A stretch of 64,000 bases of DNA from Miltoncostaea oceani (GCF_018141545.1 NZ_CP064356.1:3237001-3301000), one strand, 5' to 3'; counted from the first letter of the stretch, positions 42,127-51,151 are shown. Program-made: numbers and translations. Notes: a model not told the origin generated them from the sequence alone.

Positions 42127-43824
42127 TCACGTGATCGTGTACTCGGGCCCGCTGCCGCCCTCGGGCGGCGTCAGGCGGCCGCCCTTGGCGGTGATCGCGC
42201 CGCACTGCACGCAGTTCGACGGGTTGACCTTGACCGTGACGGTGCCGTTCTGCGGCGCGTCCTCGTCGATCTCGTAGACCTTCGCGGGGCACATCCAGAC
42301 CCAGGTGGTGGCGAGCGCCGTCGGGACGTCGCGCTGCAGGCGGATGTGGTTCGGCTGGTCGTCGCGGGTCGCGTTGCCGCTGGCGAAGACGCTCGAGAGC
42401 TTGTCGAAGATCAGCTCGCCGTCGGGCTTCGGGTACTTCGCCTGGCGGTTGCCGACGAACACCGGCTCGCGGGCGTCGGTCTTCGACTTGACGCGCTTGC
42501 GCGGGAGGTGGCCGAAGGAGGCCGTCGCCATGCCGTGGACCATGCCGCCGTAGATGAAGCCCTTCTGGAAGGCGGGGCGGATGTTGCGGACCTTCCACAG
42601 CTCCTTCCAGATGGAGGAGTCCTGGACGGCCTTCGTGTAGCCCCAGAGGCCGGCGGGCGTGGTGGCCTTGCCCTCCTTGAGGGACGCGTAGATCTGCTCG
42701 CCGGCGAGCTTGCCGGAGTGGATCGCGTGGTGGACGCCCTTCAGGGCCATCATGTCCACGAAGCCGGCGGAGTCGCCGACCATCACCGCGCCGGGCACGT
42801 GCAGGCGGCTCGGCAGGCCCCAGAGGCCGCCGCCGGGGATCGTCTTCGCGCCCCAGGCGAGGCGCTTGCCGCCGGCGAGGATCTCGCGCAGCAGCGGGTG
42901 CGTCTTGAACTCCTGCAGCAGGTCGTGCGCGGACAGCGTGGCGTCGGCGTAGTCGAGCCCGATGACGTACCCGAGCGAGACCATGTCGTCGCCCATCGGG
43001 TAGATCCAGGAGCCGCCGTACTCGCGGTACTTGGTCTGCATCCGCAGCGGCCAGCCGAGCGTGTGGATGACCTTGTCGAGGGGCTTCGCGACCTGCCAGA
43101 CCTCCTTGACGCCGAGCTCCCAGCTCTGGGTGGCGTCGCGGTCGAGGTCGTAGTGGCGGCGCAGCACGCCGGTGAGGTGGCCGGGGGTGCCCTCGGCGAG
43201 GACCGTCACCTGGGCGTGGACCTCGGCGCCGGGCTCGAACGCGGAGAGCTGCTCGCCCTCCTTGCCGCGGCCCTTGTCGCCGGTGACGACGCCCATGACG
43301 CGGCCGGAGTCGATGATGAGCTTCTGGCAGTCGGTCTCGGGGAGCATGAAGGCCCCGAGCTCCTCCGCCTGCTCGCCCATCCAGCGGGCCAGCTTGCTGA
43401 TCGAGACGACCCAGTTGCCGTGGTTCTTCATCTGCGGCGGGGTCGGGATGCGGATCTTCGACTTCGGCCGCATGAAGTAGACGGACTCGCCGGTGACGGA
43501 GCCGTAGTGCGGGATGTCGTCGGCGGCGACGTCCGGGAAGAGTTCCTGGATCGGGCCGGGCCGCATCACGGCGCCCGACAGCAGGTGCGAGCCGGCCGTC
43601 TTGCCCTTCTCGGCGACGGCGATCGGCACCTCGCCCAGCTGCTCCATCAGCTCGGGGTCGTCACCGAGGAGCTGCCCAAGACGGACGGCGGTCGCGAGGC
43701 CCGCGGGGCCCGCTCCGACGATCAGGACGCCGACGTCGATCCGCTCGTCCTCGGCCGCTGCCGGCGGGACGATGTGGTCGGACGGCTGGAAGGGCGGCGG
43801 GTAGTCGGCCGGGAGGGTGCTCAT
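42127..43824 (-). CDS. Electron-transfer flavoprotein:quinone oxidoreductase (ETF-QO)
   Basis: 565 residues. FAD motif VLIVGAGPAGLATAVRLGQLL, quinone-binding membrane-facing segment with GGGLWGLPSRLHVPGAVMVGDSAGFVDMMALKGVHHAIHSG, and the C-terminal iron-sulfur domain WVWMCPAKVYE...NPSNCVQCGAITAKGG. It passes electrons from ETF to the quinone pool. The iron-sulfur part shows only three of the usual four cysteines: the C-x2-C-x2-C block reads C-x2-C-x2-I. No ETF alpha/beta genes are in the window. Confidence 0.93.
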   Translation of the reverse strand: MSTLPADYPPPFQPSDHIVPPAAAEDERIDVGVLIVGAGPAGLATAVRLGQLLGDDPELMEQLGEVPIAVAEKGKTAGSHLLSGAVMRPGPIQELFPDVAADDIPHYGSVTGESVYFMRPKSKIRIPTPPQMKNHGNWVVSISKLARWMGEQAEELGAFMLPETDCQKLIIDSGRVMGVVTGDKGRGKEGEQLSAFEPGAEVHAQVTVLAEGTPGHLTGVLRRHYDLDRDATQSWELGVKEVWQVAKPLDKVIHTLGWPLRMQTKYREYGGSWIYPMGDDMVSLGYVIGLDYADATLSAHDLLQEFKTHPLLREILAGGKRLAWGAKTIPGGGLWGLPSRLHVPGAVMVGDSAGFVDMMALKGVHHAIHSGKLAGEQIYASLKEGKATTPAGLWGYTKAVQDSSIWKELWKVRNIRPAFQKGFIYGGMVHGMATASFGHLPRKRVKSKTDAREPVFVGNRQAKYPKPDGELIFDKLSSVFASGNATRDDQPNHIRLQRDVPTALATTWVWMCPAKVYEIDEDAPQNGTVTVKVNPSNCVQCGAITAKGGRLTPPEGGSGPEYTIT

Positions 43825-43993
43825 GCGGCGGGCTCGCTGGCGTCGGGAACGAGGACTTGCGCGATCTTACCCGCCGTGGCCGGGTACGAATGGCCCACCC
43901 CGCGGGCGGGGGCGTCGTCCGGCATGCGGACGGGGAGGCGCGCGGAGCGCCGGCCGGGGTCGCCCCCGGCCGGCGCGTCGCCGCGCGGCACGC

Positions 43994-45400
43994 TCAGAGG
44001 GAGATGGCGTCCCGCTGGCCGCTGACCTCGTTGGTCAGCTCCGTCACGACCGACTTGGCGTCGCCGAACACCATCGAGGTCTTCTCGTTGAAGAAGAGCT
44101 CGTTCTCGATGCCCGCGAAGCCGGCCCGCATCGACCGCTTGACCACGAACACGGTCTGGGCCTTGTCGACGTCGAGGATCGGCATGCCGTAGATCGGGCT
44201 GCCCTTGTCGTGACGGGCGGCCGGGTTGACCACGTCGTTGGCGCCGAGCACCAGCACGACGTCGGTCTGCGGGAAGTCGCCGTTGATCTCGTCCATGTCG
44301 AGCAGCTGCTCGTAGGGGACGTTGGCCTCCGCGAGGAGCACGTTCATGTGCCCCGGCATGCGGCCGGCGACGGGGTGGATCGCGAACCGCACCTCGACGC
44401 CCTCCTTCTCGAGGGCGTCCGCGAGCTCGCGGACCTTGTGCTGCGCCTGCGCCACCGCCATCCCGTACCCCGGGACGATGACCACCGACGAGGCGATCTT
44501 CATGAGGTCGGCCGCCTCGTCCACGGAGGCGGAGCGGTAGGTGCCCTGCTCCTGCCCCTCGCCCGACCCGACGGCGTCGGTCGCGCCGAACGCGCCGAAG
44601 AGGACGTTCGAGAAGGAGCGGTTCATGGCGCGGCACATGATGATCGCGAGGATCAGGCCGGACGCGCCGTCCAGGGCGCCGGCGACGATCAACAGCTTGC
44701 TGTCGAGCACGAAGCCGAGGGCCGCGGCCGAGAGGCCGGCGTAGGCGTTGAGGAGCGCGATGACCGTCGGCATGTCGGCGCCGCCGATCGGGATGATCAG
44801 GAACACGCCGAACACGAGGCCGAGGGCGGCGATGACCGGGACGGCCCAGTCCTGGTCGGGGTTGAACACCTGGTAGATGATCAGGCCGACGGCGATGGCC
44901 AGGACGCCCGCGTTCACGAGGTTCTGGCCGGGATAGACGATCGGTCGCTGCGGCAACCACTCCTGCAGCTTGCCCGCGGCCATCAGGGACCCCGTGAAGA
45001 CGAGCATCCCGAGCCCGATCTCGATGCCGATGACGCCGAGGTCGAACTTGGAGAAGTGCTCGCGCTCGAGGAAGAAGTGCGCGATGCCGATGAGGCCGGC
45101 CGCGAGGCCGCCGAAGGCGTGCGACAGGGCGATCCGCTGGGGCATGGCGGTCATGGGGACCAGCAGGCCGAGCGGGACGCCGATCGCGGAGCCGATCAGC
45201 AGGGCGACGGCGATCAGGACGTAGCCGGTGCCCGTGATGTCGGGCCAGAAGAGCGTCGCGACGATCGCGATGCCGAAGCCGATCTCACCGGCGAGGACGC
45301 CGCGGCGGGCCGTGGAGGCCTGCGACATCCACTTCAGGGAGAGCGCGAACCCGAGGGCCGCGACGAGGTAGGCGAGCTGGATCCAGTTCATGCGGTCCAT
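43994..45400 (-). CDS. pntB: NAD(P) transhydrogenase subunit beta
   Basis: 468 residues with about nine membrane helices in the first 260 residues and a soluble dIII domain: SSVVIVPGYGMAVAQAQHKVRELADALEKEGVEVRFAIHPVAGRMPGHMNVLLAEANVPYEQLLDMDEIN, then VVLVLGANDVVNPAA. It binds NADP(H). With the two alpha genes upstream it forms the proton-pumping transhydrogenase linking NADH and NADPH. It overlaps the preceding gene by 1 bp. Confidence 0.97.
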   Translation of the reverse strand: MDRMNWIQLAYLVAALGFALSLKWMSQASTARRGVLAGEIGFGIAIVATLFWPDITGTGYVLIAVALLIGSAIGVPLGLLVPMTAMPQRIALSHAFGGLAAGLIGIAHFFLEREHFSKFDLGVIGIEIGLGMLVFTGSLMAAGKLQEWLPQRPIVYPGQNLVNAGVLAIAVGLIIYQVFNPDQDWAVPVIAALGLVFGVFLIIPIGGADMPTVIALLNAYAGLSAAALGFVLDSKLLIVAGALDGASGLILAIIMCRAMNRSFSNVLFGAFGATDAVGSGEGQEQGTYRSASVDEAADLMKIASSVVIVPGYGMAVAQAQHKVRELADALEKEGVEVRFAIHPVAGRMPGHMNVLLAEANVPYEQLLDMDEINGDFPQTDVVLVLGANDVVNPAARHDKGSPIYGMPILDVDKAQTVFVVKRSMRAGFAGIENELFFNEKTSMVFGDAKSVVTELTNEVSGQRDAISL

Positions 45401-45729
45401 CAGGCGACCCCGTCCTCGACGCCGGCCTCGGGCTTCGGCGTCCGCTCACGCGGCTTGAACATCTTCAGCATGCGGTCCGTGATGATGAACCCGCCGACGA
45501 GGTTGATGGACGACGCGACCACGGCGATGAAGCCGAGCACCTGGGCGTAGGTCGTGTGGCCCTGGCCGAGGATGACCATGGAGATGACCAGCGCGATCGC
45601 CGACAGGGCGTTCGTGAGGGCCATGAGCGGCGTGTGCAGGAGCTTCGGGATCCGCCGGATCGACTCGAAGCCCACGAAGGCCGCGAGCATGAAGATGAAG
45701 AGGCTGGTGATGATGACGTCACTGCTCAT
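45400..45729 (-). CDS. pntAB: NAD(P) transhydrogenase subunit alpha, membrane part
   Basis: 109 residues with three or four membrane helices (MSSDVIITSLFIFMLAAFVGFESI; LMALTNALSAIALVISMVI; GFIAVVASSINLVGGFIIT). This is the dII part of alpha as a separate polypeptide, as in Rhodospirillum. It overlaps pntAA by 4 bp and pntB by 1 bp. Confidence 0.95.
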   Translation of the reverse strand: MSSDVIITSLFIFMLAAFVGFESIRRIPKLLHTPLMALTNALSAIALVISMVILGQGHTTYAQVLGFIAVVASSINLVGGFIITDRMLKMFKPRERTPKPEAGVEDGVA

Positions 45730-46946
45730 GAGGTGACGCCCTCCTCGGCGCCCAGGGCGGCCTGCACCCTGTCGTTGACGATGCGACCGTCCTTGCTGAC
45801 CATGCTCTGGTTCACGATGTCGTCGTCCGGGTCGGGCGCGACGGCGCCGCCGGAGACGATCAGCGCGAGGAAGTTGGCGACGTTCTTGCCGTACATCAGG
45901 CTCGCGTGGTTCGGGGCCTGCGACGGCACGTTGACCGGGCCGATGACGGACACGCCGTCGATGTCGACCGTCTCGCCGGGCCGGCTCGGCTCGACGTTGC
46001 CGCCCTGCTCGGCGGCGAGGTCCACCACGACGGACCCGGGGGCCATCGCGCGGACCATGTCCTCGGTGACGAGCACCGGGGCGGTCGCGCCCTGCACCTG
46101 CGCGGTCGTGATGACCACGTCGGAGCGGGCGACCACCTTCGTCATGAGCTCGCGCTGCTTCGCGATCTGCTCGTCGGTCATCTTGGTCGCGTAGGCGCCG
46201 GACCCGCCGCCCTCGCCCTGGCCGGTGTCGAGGTCGAACTCGACGAACTTGGCGCCGAGGCTCTTGACCTCCTCCTTCGCCGCGGCCCGCACGTCGTAGG
46301 CCTCGACGACGGCGCCGAGGCGACGCGCGGTGGCGATGGCCGACAGGCCGGCGACGCCGGCGCCGACGATGAACACCCGCGCGGGCGCCATGGTGCCGGC
46401 GGCGGTCGTCATCAGCGGGAAGACCTTCGGGAGCGCCGTCGCGGCCATGATCACGGCCTTGAAGCCGGAGATGTTGGCCTGCGAGCTGAGGACGTCCATC
46501 GACTGCGCCCGCGTGGTGCGGGGCACGAGCTCCAGCGAGTGGAGGGTGACGCCCTTCTCGGCGAGCGCGGCGGAGACGGCGGGCGCCGCGAACGGCGCCG
46601 CCATGCCGACGACGACCTGGCCGGCGTGCATCTTGGCGAGGTCGGGGCTGGCGGGGTCACCGCCGAGGACGCGCACGCAGGCGACGACGGGTGCGGCGAG
46701 CACCTCGTCGCGGGTGCCGATGCGGGCGCCCTTCTCCTCGTAGGCCGCGTCCGTGAAGCCGGAGGCCACTCCGGCCCCCGACTCGACGAGCACGGAGGCC
46801 CCGAGCTTCTCGATCGCGGCGACAACCGCGGGGGTCAGCGCGACGCGCCGCTCCCCGTCGAGGGTCTCCGCGGGCACGCCGATGGTCAGCGGCGCGCGCG
46901 TGGCTTCGGCCCCGTCACTTGGGGCGGGTGGAGAGCTGGTCGACAC
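45726..46946 (-). CDS. pntAA: NAD(P) transhydrogenase subunit alpha, NAD-binding part
   Basis: 406 residues from a GTG. The AlaDh/PNT N-terminal domain (TIGVPAETLDGERRVALTPAVVAAIEKLGASVLVESGAG) and the NAD-binding domain (ARVFIVGAGVAGLSAIATARRLGAVVEAYDVRAAAKEEVKSLGAKFVEFD) are clear. YGKNVANFLALI ends dI. The frame is open to an upstream ATG (47024), but that would cross the promoter (46983-47011). First gene of the operon. Confidence 0.95.
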   Translation of the reverse strand: MSTSSPPAPSDGAEATRAPLTIGVPAETLDGERRVALTPAVVAAIEKLGASVLVESGAGVASGFTDAAYEEKGARIGTRDEVLAAPVVACVRVLGGDPASPDLAKMHAGQVVVGMAAPFAAPAVSAALAEKGVTLHSLELVPRTTRAQSMDVLSSQANISGFKAVIMAATALPKVFPLMTTAAGTMAPARVFIVGAGVAGLSAIATARRLGAVVEAYDVRAAAKEEVKSLGAKFVEFDLDTGQGEGGGSGAYATKMTDEQIAKQRELMTKVVARSDVVITTAQVQGATAPVLVTEDMVRAMAPGSVVVDLAAEQGGNVEPSRPGETVDIDGVSVIGPVNVPSQAPNHASLMYGKNVANFLALIVSGGAVAPDPDDDIVNQSMVSKDGRIVNDRVQAALGAEEGVTS

Positions 46947-46982
46947 AGTGTGGGATCCCGGGACGCTGACGAGGGTGCAGGT

Positions 46983-47011
46983 TTCTACCGTACGGCGTGC
47001 GAATCCGTCAA
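46983..47011 (-). promoter_or_regulatory. Promoter of the pnt operon
   Basis: On the minus strand TTGACG (47006-47011), 17-bp spacer, GTAGAA (46983-46988). Near-consensus and about 37 bp before the chosen pntAA start. Confidence 0.65.
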
Positions 47012-47179
47012 CGCACGGAAGCACAGGCCGTTGCGGCGATCGGAGGGCATCGGGACGAAACCCCGTGGTTTTCGAGGTTGATCGTCACGCGGCGCCCCCG
47101 ACGTGGGCCGAGAGCCTACCCGGCGCGGCGGCGGCGCGCGGGGATCGGTCGCCGCGGGACCCCCGCGGGCGGCCGGGCG

Positions 47180-48856
47180 CTACCGCACCACCCGGGCGCT
47201 CCGCAGCGTGCCGCCGGTCGTGAACCGCAGCGCCGCGCGGGTGGCGGCGCCCATCGCCGGCACGTGCTCCCAGGGGCCGAGGACGCGCCCGATCCAGTGG
47301 CCGGGCAGGACGCGGCTCGGCGGGGCGCGCAGGATCGTCGCGAGCGACGCGGTGGTGCGGCCGCCGTCGGGCCCGGTCAGCACGCTCGTGACGCTGATCC
47401 GCACGCGTCCGGCGGCGGCGAGCCGCGCCCGGACCCGGGCGGGGAGGACGAGCCGTACGCGCACCGCGCCCGCGGCGGCGACCGCGGTCTCGGCGGCGGG
47501 GATCGTGACGGTCCGGCCGTCGATCGTCGCGCGGACCGTGCTGGCGAGGGTGCCCGGACCGCTCACCGCGACGTTCACGCCGGCGACGCCGAGGGCCGTC
47601 GGCGACTGACCGGCGTCCGGCGCGGGTGCGGGGGCGGGTGCCGTCACCGGCGCCGGGGCGACCGCCGGGGGGACGGCGGGGGCGGTCGCGGTGCCCGAGA
47701 GGCCGGCGACCACGGGCGAGGTCCGGCCGTTGCCGGGGACCGTGAGGACCGCCGACTTTGCGCCCGCGGACGAGGGTCCGAACGCGATCTCCACGGTGCA
47801 CGCGGCCCCGGCCGGCAGCACCCGGCCGGAGCAGGCGTCGGCCACGACGGCGAACTGCGCGGGGTCGGTGCCGGTGATCGCGGCGGAGCCCGGCGTGAGG
47901 CGACCCGTGCCGGTGTTGGTGACCGTGAACGTCCGCCCGGCGGAGGTGGTCCCCGGGGCGCGGTCGGCGAAGGCGCCGGCCGCCGGGGCGAGGACGGCGA
48001 CGGGGTCGGTGAGGACCACGGCGACGCCGGTGGGGCCGGGGGCGCCGGGGATGAAGTCCTCGTCGACGTCCGTGCCGTCGGCGCCGGCGCGCCCGACCCG
48101 GTTCGCCGTGTACTCGGCCCAGTAGACGTGCGTCCCGTCGTTGGCGAGGTAGTTCACCGGGGAGGTCAGCGGGATGAACCCCGGGGTGACGCCGCTGCCG
48201 TCGAGGGCCGCGCGGCCGATGGAGCGGACCCCGCTGATGCTGCTCCCCCAGTAGACGTGGCCGCCGTCGACCGCCACGCCGAGCGAGGCGGTCCCGGTGG
48301 AGATGAACGCCAGGTCGGCGCCGGTGCCGTCGAGGGCCGCCCGGCCGATCGCCTGGAAGTTGTAGTCCGTCCAGTAGACGTGGGTCCCGCTCACCGCCAG
48401 GCCGCTGATGGAGTACCGGCCGGTGCTGATGAACGCCTGCGTGGCATCGGTGCCGTCGAGGTCGGCGCGCCCGATGGTGCCGTCGCCGGTGTTCACCCAG
48501 TAGACGTGGGTCGCGTCGATCGCGAGCCCGCTCGGGCCGTCGACCCCCGTGATGAAGTCGGCCTCGATGCCGGTGCCGTCGCGCCGTGCGCGGCTGATCC
48601 GGTTCGTGTCGTTGCTGCTCCAGTAGACGAAGTCGTCGTCCGCGGCGATGCCCCGGGGGTAGGTCTGCCCGGCGATGAAGTCCTGCTCGGCGTTCGCGCC
48701 GTCGAGGTCGGCGCGCCCGATCGCGTTGTAGTTGGTCCACACGACGCCCGGCGCGGCGGAGGCGGTGGGGACGCCGGCGGCGAGCGCCAGGGCCAGCAGG
48801 GCGCCGGCGAGGTGCCGGCGGCGCGGCGCGCCGGGGCGGCGGGGGGCGACGGGCAT
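47180..48856 (-). CDS. Secreted YWTD-type beta-propeller protein
   Basis: 558 residues from ATG 48856 with AAGGAG before it. A Sec signal peptide (RRRHLAGALLALALAAGVPTASAA) is followed by about seven repeats with HVYW or DFVYW, IGRA.LDG and FI, each about 40 residues, forming one LDL-receptor-B-like propeller. Next comes an ASH/choice-of-anchor-like domain (RTFTVTNTGTGRLTPGSAAITGTDPAQF, CSGRVLPAGAACTVEIAFGPSSAGAKSAVLTVPGNG), an Ala/Pro linker and a C-terminal beta domain. No membrane anchor or LPXTG seen. Function unknown, probably adhesive or sensing. Confidence 0.88.
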   Translation of the reverse strand: MPVAPRRPGAPRRRHLAGALLALALAAGVPTASAAPGVVWTNYNAIGRADLDGANAEQDFIAGQTYPRGIAADDDFVYWSSNDTNRISRARRDGTGIEADFITGVDGPSGLAIDATHVYWVNTGDGTIGRADLDGTDATQAFISTGRYSISGLAVSGTHVYWTDYNFQAIGRAALDGTGADLAFISTGTASLGVAVDGGHVYWGSSISGVRSIGRAALDGSGVTPGFIPLTSPVNYLANDGTHVYWAEYTANRVGRAGADGTDVDEDFIPGAPGPTGVAVVLTDPVAVLAPAAGAFADRAPGTTSAGRTFTVTNTGTGRLTPGSAAITGTDPAQFAVVADACSGRVLPAGAACTVEIAFGPSSAGAKSAVLTVPGNGRTSPVVAGLSGTATAPAVPPAVAPAPVTAPAPAPAPDAGQSPTALGVAGVNVAVSGPGTLASTVRATIDGRTVTIPAAETAVAAAGAVRVRLVLPARVRARLAAAGRVRISVTSVLTGPDGGRTTASLATILRAPPSRVLPGHWIGRVLGPWEHVPAMGAATRAALRFTTGGTLRSARVVR

Positions 48857-48981
48857 GTGGGACTCCTTGCAGGAGGCGGCCCGCCACGAGGTGGCACGGG
48901 TGGAACACGGTGGCGCCCCCGCCCATCGGCATCCCGGCGGCCCGGCGCGAGCCCCCGGTCGGCGCGTCAGGGCCCCGAAAC

Positions 48982-49015
48982 GACGAGAAGCCCTGCATTT
49001 GCAGGGCTTCTCGTC
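48982..49015 (-). terminator. Hairpin behind tRNA-Ala
   Basis: Arms 48982-48996 and 49001-49015 are perfect (15 bp), loop ATTT. It starts 8 bases after the tRNA 3' end. The outer bases GACGAG/CTCGTC match the hairpin behind tRNA-Arg. Confidence 0.75.
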
Positions 49016-49022
49016 AACGGGA

Positions 49023-49095
49023 TGGAGGATAGCGGATTCGAACCGCTGACCTCCTGGGTGCGATCCAGGCGCTCTCCCAACTGAGCTAATCCCCC
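49023..49095 (-). tRNA. tRNA-Ala (CGC)
   Basis: 73 nt, acceptor GGGGGAT/ATCCTCC, D-loop TAGCTCAGTTGGGAGAG, anticodon CGC in loop ATCGCAC, T-arm GGTTCGAATCC. CCA not encoded. Confidence 0.95.
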
Positions 49096-49179
49096 CGGTC
49101 CGCCGGGGACTGTATCGCGCCGCCGCCCGCACGTCAGCCCGGTGGTGGGGACAGCGGACCCCGGCGCTACCCTGGGTGG

Positions 49180-49974
49180 GTGATCGATCTCCACGCCCAC
49201 CTGCTCCCCGGCGTCGATGACGGCCCCGCCACCATGGGGGATTCCGTCGCGATGGCCCGGGCGGCGTGGGAGAGCGGCACCCGCACCATGGTCTGCACCC
49301 CCCACATGATCGCGGGGTACCCCACCGATCCCCCCCGCGTGCACTCCGGCGTGCGCGACCTGGCGGCCGCCCTGCGCGAGGCCGAGATCGGGCTGAAGGT
49401 GACGACGGGCGCCGAGATCGCGCTCGACCACCTGCCGCGGATGAACGATGCGGACCTCGCGATGTCGACGCTCGGCGGGCGGGGCGAGTGGCTCCTGCTG
49501 GAGATGCCGTTCCTCGGCTGGCCCCTCCGCCTCGGGGAGATCCTCCGCGACCTCGAGATCCGCGGCTTCCGGGCGATCCTCGCGCACCCCGAGCGGGCCG
49601 ACGCGATCCAGCGGTCCCCCGACCGCATCCGCGACGTGATCGGCCGCGGCGCCCTGGTGCAGCTCACCGCGGGGTCGTTCCTCGGTGACCACGGCCCGGC
49701 GGCGCGGCGTACGGCCGGGATCCTGCTGGCCGGCGGCGCGGCGCACCTGATCGCATCCGACGCCCACTCGGCGGGGCCGTGGCGCGGGCCGGAGATCGGT
49801 CCCGGCCTGCAGGCCGCCGCCGACGCGATCGACGTCCACCCGCAGACGCTCTCGTGGATGGTCGACGAGGGCCCCGCGGCGATCCTGGAGGGCGGCCAGG
49901 TGCGGCCGCCCCGGATCACGTCGTCGCGAACGCCCCGGGGGGGCGGGCGTCCGGCGCCTGCCGGGCCGCGATGA
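49180..49974 (+). CDS. CpsB/CapC-like tyrosine-protein phosphatase (PHP fold)
   Basis: 264 residues from a GTG six bases after TACCCT (49168-49173), so leaderless. IDLHAHLLPGVDDGPATMGDSVAMARAAWESGTRTMVCTPHMI has the metal-binding H-x-H and later His. FRAILAHPERADAIQ and HLIASDAHS supply the rest of the PHP site. The family dephosphorylates bacterial tyrosine kinases in capsule synthesis. No kinase or capsule genes are beside it, but a sugar-nucleotide epimerase converges on it. Confidence 0.9.
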   Translation: MIDLHAHLLPGVDDGPATMGDSVAMARAAWESGTRTMVCTPHMIAGYPTDPPRVHSGVRDLAAALREAEIGLKVTTGAEIALDHLPRMNDADLAMSTLGGRGEWLLLEMPFLGWPLRLGEILRDLEIRGFRAILAHPERADAIQRSPDRIRDVIGRGALVQLTAGSFLGDHGPAARRTAGILLAGGAAHLIASDAHSAGPWRGPEIGPGLQAAADAIDVHPQTLSWMVDEGPAAILEGGQVRPPRITSSRTPRGGGRPAPAGPR

Positions 49975-50875
49975 CCGACTCGTACGTGAGGCGCAGCCCG
50001 TCGCGCAGCGAGGTCTCGGGCCGCCAGCCGTAGAGCGCCGCGGCCTTCGCGTTGTCGAGGGCGCTGCGCTGCAGCTCGCCGGGCCGGGCGTCGGCGAACT
50101 CGGGGTCGCCCTCGTAGCCGAGGCCCTCGAGCAGGTCGAGCACGGTGATCTCGGTGCCGGTGCCGATGTTGACGGTCTCGCCGGGCTCGCCCGCCTCGGC
50201 GGCGAGGAAGGCGCGGACGACGTCGCCCACGTAGACGTAGTCGCGGGTCTGGAGGCCGTCGCCGAAGATGCGGGGGCGGTCGCCGTCGAGGACCTTGCCG
50301 CAGAAGATCGCGACGACGCCGGCCTCCCCGTGGGGGTCCTGGCGGGGGCCGTAGACGTTGCCGAGGCGGAGCACCGTGGCGGGGACGCCGTAGAGCCGCC
50401 CGTAGAGGCCGCAGTACCCCTCCCCCGCCATCTTGCTCATCCCGTAGTGGGAGAGCGGGCGGGTGGCGGAGGTCTCGGGGCTGGGGACGGGGAGCTCGGG
50501 GTACTCGCCGTACCCGGCGCCCCCGGTGGAGGCGAAGACGACGCGGGCGCCGACGGCGCGGGCCGCCTCGAGCACGTTGATGGTGCCGATGACGTTGACG
50601 TCGGCGTCGAAGGCGGGGTCGTCGAGGGCGCGGCGGACGTCGGCCTGCGCGGCGAGGTGGAAGATCACGGAGGGCTTCGCGGCGGTGGCGACGGCGACGA
50701 GGTCGTCGGCGCGGCGGATGTCGAGCTCGTGGAACTCGGCGTCCGCGGGGAGCCGGATGCGCTTGCCGTTCGAGAGGTCGTCGACGATGTGGCACGCGCG
50801 GCCGTCGGCGAGGACGGCGTCGGCGAGGTTCGACCCGATGAACCCTGCGCCGCCGGTGATGAGTGCGGTGCTCAC
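49916..50875 (-). CDS. NAD-dependent sugar-nucleotide epimerase/dehydratase
   Basis: 319 residues from a GTG with AAAGGT before it. ALITGGAGFIGSNLADAVLADG, VDDLSNGK, IFHLAAQADVRRALDDPAFDADVNVIGTINVLEAA, catalytic FASTGGAGYGEY and SHYGMSKMAGEGYC (YxxxK), and VLRLGNVYGPRQDP are those of extended SDRs close to UDP-glucose 4-epimerase. The last 20 codons overlap the converging phosphatase gene by 59 bp. Confidence 0.93.
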   Translation of the reverse strand: MSTALITGGAGFIGSNLADAVLADGRACHIVDDLSNGKRIRLPADAEFHELDIRRADDLVAVATAAKPSVIFHLAAQADVRRALDDPAFDADVNVIGTINVLEAARAVGARVVFASTGGAGYGEYPELPVPSPETSATRPLSHYGMSKMAGEGYCGLYGRLYGVPATVLRLGNVYGPRQDPHGEAGVVAIFCGKVLDGDRPRIFGDGLQTRDYVYVGDVVRAFLAAEAGEPGETVNIGTGTEITVLDLLEGLGYEGDPEFADARPGELQRSALDNAKAAALYGWRPETSLRDGLRLTYESVIAARQAPDARPPGAFATT

Positions 50876-50971
50876 GCTGTTACCTTTCGGACGTGTGAGG
50901 GCCATTCCTGAAACGAGGGGCAGTGTGGATCACGCTCCCGTGAACGGCAAGGCGCCGCGGGCGGCCGTACG

Positions 50972-51151
50972 GTGACCGTTCCCGACGAGGAACCCCGCCG
51001 CCCCGGCGTCTACGCGCGGCTCGCGGAGGAGGCCGACGTGCACCGCGTGGTGCTGACGCCGCCGCCGTGGGTGAGGTGGGCGGGCCGGGGCATCTGCCTC
51101 GCGATCGTGGCGGGCGTCGTCGCGACCGCGCTGCAGGTCCACCCCTGGTGA
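50972..51151 (+). CDS. Small single-pass membrane protein upstream of tmk
   Basis: 59 residues from a GTG. A charged N-terminus (about 35 residues, ending TPPPWVRWAGR) precedes one hydrophobic helix (GICLAIVAGVVATALQV). The stop overlaps the tmk start by 4 bp (GTGA), so it is translated with tmk and holB. No family recognised. Confidence 0.6.
   Translation: MTVPDEEPRRPGVYARLAEEADVHRVVLTPPPWVRWAGRGICLAIVAGVVATALQVHPW

Noticed and set aside
40723-44025. An 1100-codon plus-strand frame
   Set aside because: It is antisense to the ETF-QO and neighbouring genes and shows only His/Arg/Ala-rich shadow composition.
48982-49015. The tRNA-linked hairpins as mobile-element ends or CRISPR repeats
   Set aside because: Only two copies, each directly after a tRNA gene; no spacing array, target duplication or transposase.
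49180-50875. A capsule synthesis locus
   Set aside because: Only the phosphatase and one epimerase are present; no tyrosine kinase, polymerase, flippase or glycosyltransferase follows.
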